In this document: positions 63,288-64,000 of the stretch, piece by piece | Layout of the letters: each line of letters starts with the position of its first letter | Numbering within the stretch: position 1 is the stretch's first letter | Source: Microbulbifer bruguierae | Lineage (GTDB): Bacteria > Pseudomonadota > Gammaproteobacteria > Pseudomonadales > Cellvibrionaceae | Length of the DNA: 64,000 nt | Direction: 5' to 3' | NCBI RefSeq assembly: GCF_029869925.1 | Contig: NZ_CP118605.1 | Location: 3,314,001-3,378,000, forward strand | Program-made: the position numbers and the translations under genes | The notes under the pieces: generated by a model | Seen by the model: only the letters and a program-made list of their open reading frames with translations | Database searches by the model: none | What the model was told of the DNA's origin: nothing

Positions 63288-64000
63288 ATGGCTAGAACAC
63301 AAACCACTCTGCTCGGCCAACTGAGCGATATCGACCTGCGACTGCTGCGGGTATTCCGTGCGGTGGCAGAGGCGGGGGGCTTTTCCGCGGCGGAGCTGGA
63401 GCTGAATGTGGGCCGCTCCACCATCAGCCGCCATATCAAGGACCTGGAAGTGCGCCTGGGGGTCACCCTGTGCCAGCGCGGCCGCGGCGGTTTTGCCCTC
63501 ACCCGCGAGGGGCGCCAGATCTACCAGGCCACCCTGCGGTTGCTGGCCTCCCTGGACACCTTTCGCGGCGAGGTGGCGGACGTACACAAGCGTATGACCG
63601 GCCATATCGCCATTGCCCTGTTCGACAAGATGGTGACCAACCCGGCCGCCCGTATCGGCGAGGCTTTGCGCCAGTTTGACGATATGGCACCGGAAGTGAG
63701 CCTGGATATTCATATCGAGCCGATCAATGAAATCGAGCGCGGGGTAATGGAGGGGCGCTTCCAGCTGGGGGTGATCCCCGCCCACCGCAGCTCCCCGAGT
63801 CTCGAATACCGGCACCTGTTCTACGAGCAGATGTATCTCTACTGCGGCTACCGCCACCCGCTGTTCGGCACCGCGGATATCTCGATCGATGACGACGCCG
63901 TCCGCGCGAGCAAATACGCCGGCCTCGGCTACCACTCGCCGAACATGGAAGTGGGCAACCGTCTCGGCCTCGAGCGCGCGATCACCGTCAACGACCAGGA
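63288..64000 (+). CDS. LysR-type regulator, C-terminus cut by window edge
   Basis: 237 residues are visible from ATG 63288. N-terminal LysR winged helix: LSDIDLRLLRVFRAVAEAGGFSAAELELNVGRSTISRHIKDLEVRLGVTLCQRG. The periplasmic-binding-like effector domain starts near residue 95 (GHIAIALFDKMVTNPAARIGEAL). The ATG has only a weak ribosome binding site. Divergent from bauA, so the probable regulator of beta-alanine use; inference from position. Confidence 0.9.
   Translation, partial: MARTQTTLLGQLSDIDLRLLRVFRAVAEAGGFSAAELELNVGRSTISRHIKDLEVRLGVTLCQRGRGGFALTREGRQIYQATLRLLASLDTFRGEVADVHKRMTGHIAIALFDKMVTNPAARIGEALRQFDDMAPEVSLDIHIEPINEIERGVMEGRFQLGVIPAHRSSPSLEYRHLFYEQMYLYCGYRHPLFGTADISIDDDAVRASKYAGLGYHSPNMEVGNRLGLERAITVNDQ

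Noticed and set aside
1..64000. CRISPR arrays, tRNA or rRNA genes, prophage
   Set aside because: No regularly spaced repeats, no tRNA-like cloverleaf with a plausible anticodon, no rRNA sequence and no phage structural genes were noticed by eye.

Overview
The window is chromosomal DNA from a marine-type gammaproteobacterium of the Cellvibrionales kind, and Microbulbifer or a close relative fits best. The evidence is the core gene order (rpsU-yqeY-dnaG divergent from tsaD; lptD-surA-pdxA-rsmA-apaH divergent from amgK-murU; crp divergent from an osmC-type gene), protein sequences close to Pseudomonas and Cellvibrio, GC-rich codon use, and a secreted lipoprotein with a very long poly-serine linker typical of that order. 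The organism call is inference; there is no rRNA in the window.

Layout. 1-5 kb: end of the macromolecular-synthesis operon (dnaG cut by the window edge, yqeY, rpsU), then tsaD, folB, folK. 5-10 kb: an Old Yellow Enzyme, a purine-type phosphoribosyltransferase, a pteridine reductase, cca, a candidate ~180-nt small RNA, and an HTH plus pseudo-receiver regulator. 10-15 kb: the prkA-yeaH-spoVR stress operon. 15.4-16.4 kb: galE. 16.5-19.4 kb: an AT-richer islet with a TonB-C-like secreted protein, a broken IS3-type orfA, small membrane proteins, a GFA protein and a DUF1289 protein. 19.4-28.4 kb: apaH, rsmA, pdxA, surA, lptD, then amgK and murU. 28.6-34.7 kb: rpe and trpE, an ion channel, trpG, trpD, trpC. 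35-41.5 kb: a lipoprotein M3 peptidase, a TPR-sulfotransferase and a TonB-dependent receptor. 41.8-47.4 kb: crp, osmC-like, half-length asparaginase-like protein, aldehyde dehydrogenase, small secreted and STAS-like proteins, TerC. 47.5-58.2 kb: envelope proteins of mostly unknown function. 58.4-64 kb: HxlR regulator with its operator and a membrane methyltransferase, then the beta-alanine/malonate-semialdehyde genes (bauA, mmsA-type) with a divergent LysR gene cut by the window edge.

The most unusual signal is a family of three large structured intergenic repeats (12941-13073, 28421-28545, 29322-29438). Each lies 30-45 nt after a stop codon, in the same orientation as the gene before it. Each has long outer arms whose sequence differs between copies while pairing is kept, around a conserved core of two small hairpins; the loops present GGA in most cases. 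Other highlights are a consensus-promoter/terminator small RNA at 9108-9286, a channel with a calcium-type selectivity filter embedded in the trp operon, perfect operators at 59211-59233 and 43973-43994, a perfect CRP half-site pair at 52491-52506, and REP/REPIN-type palindromes.
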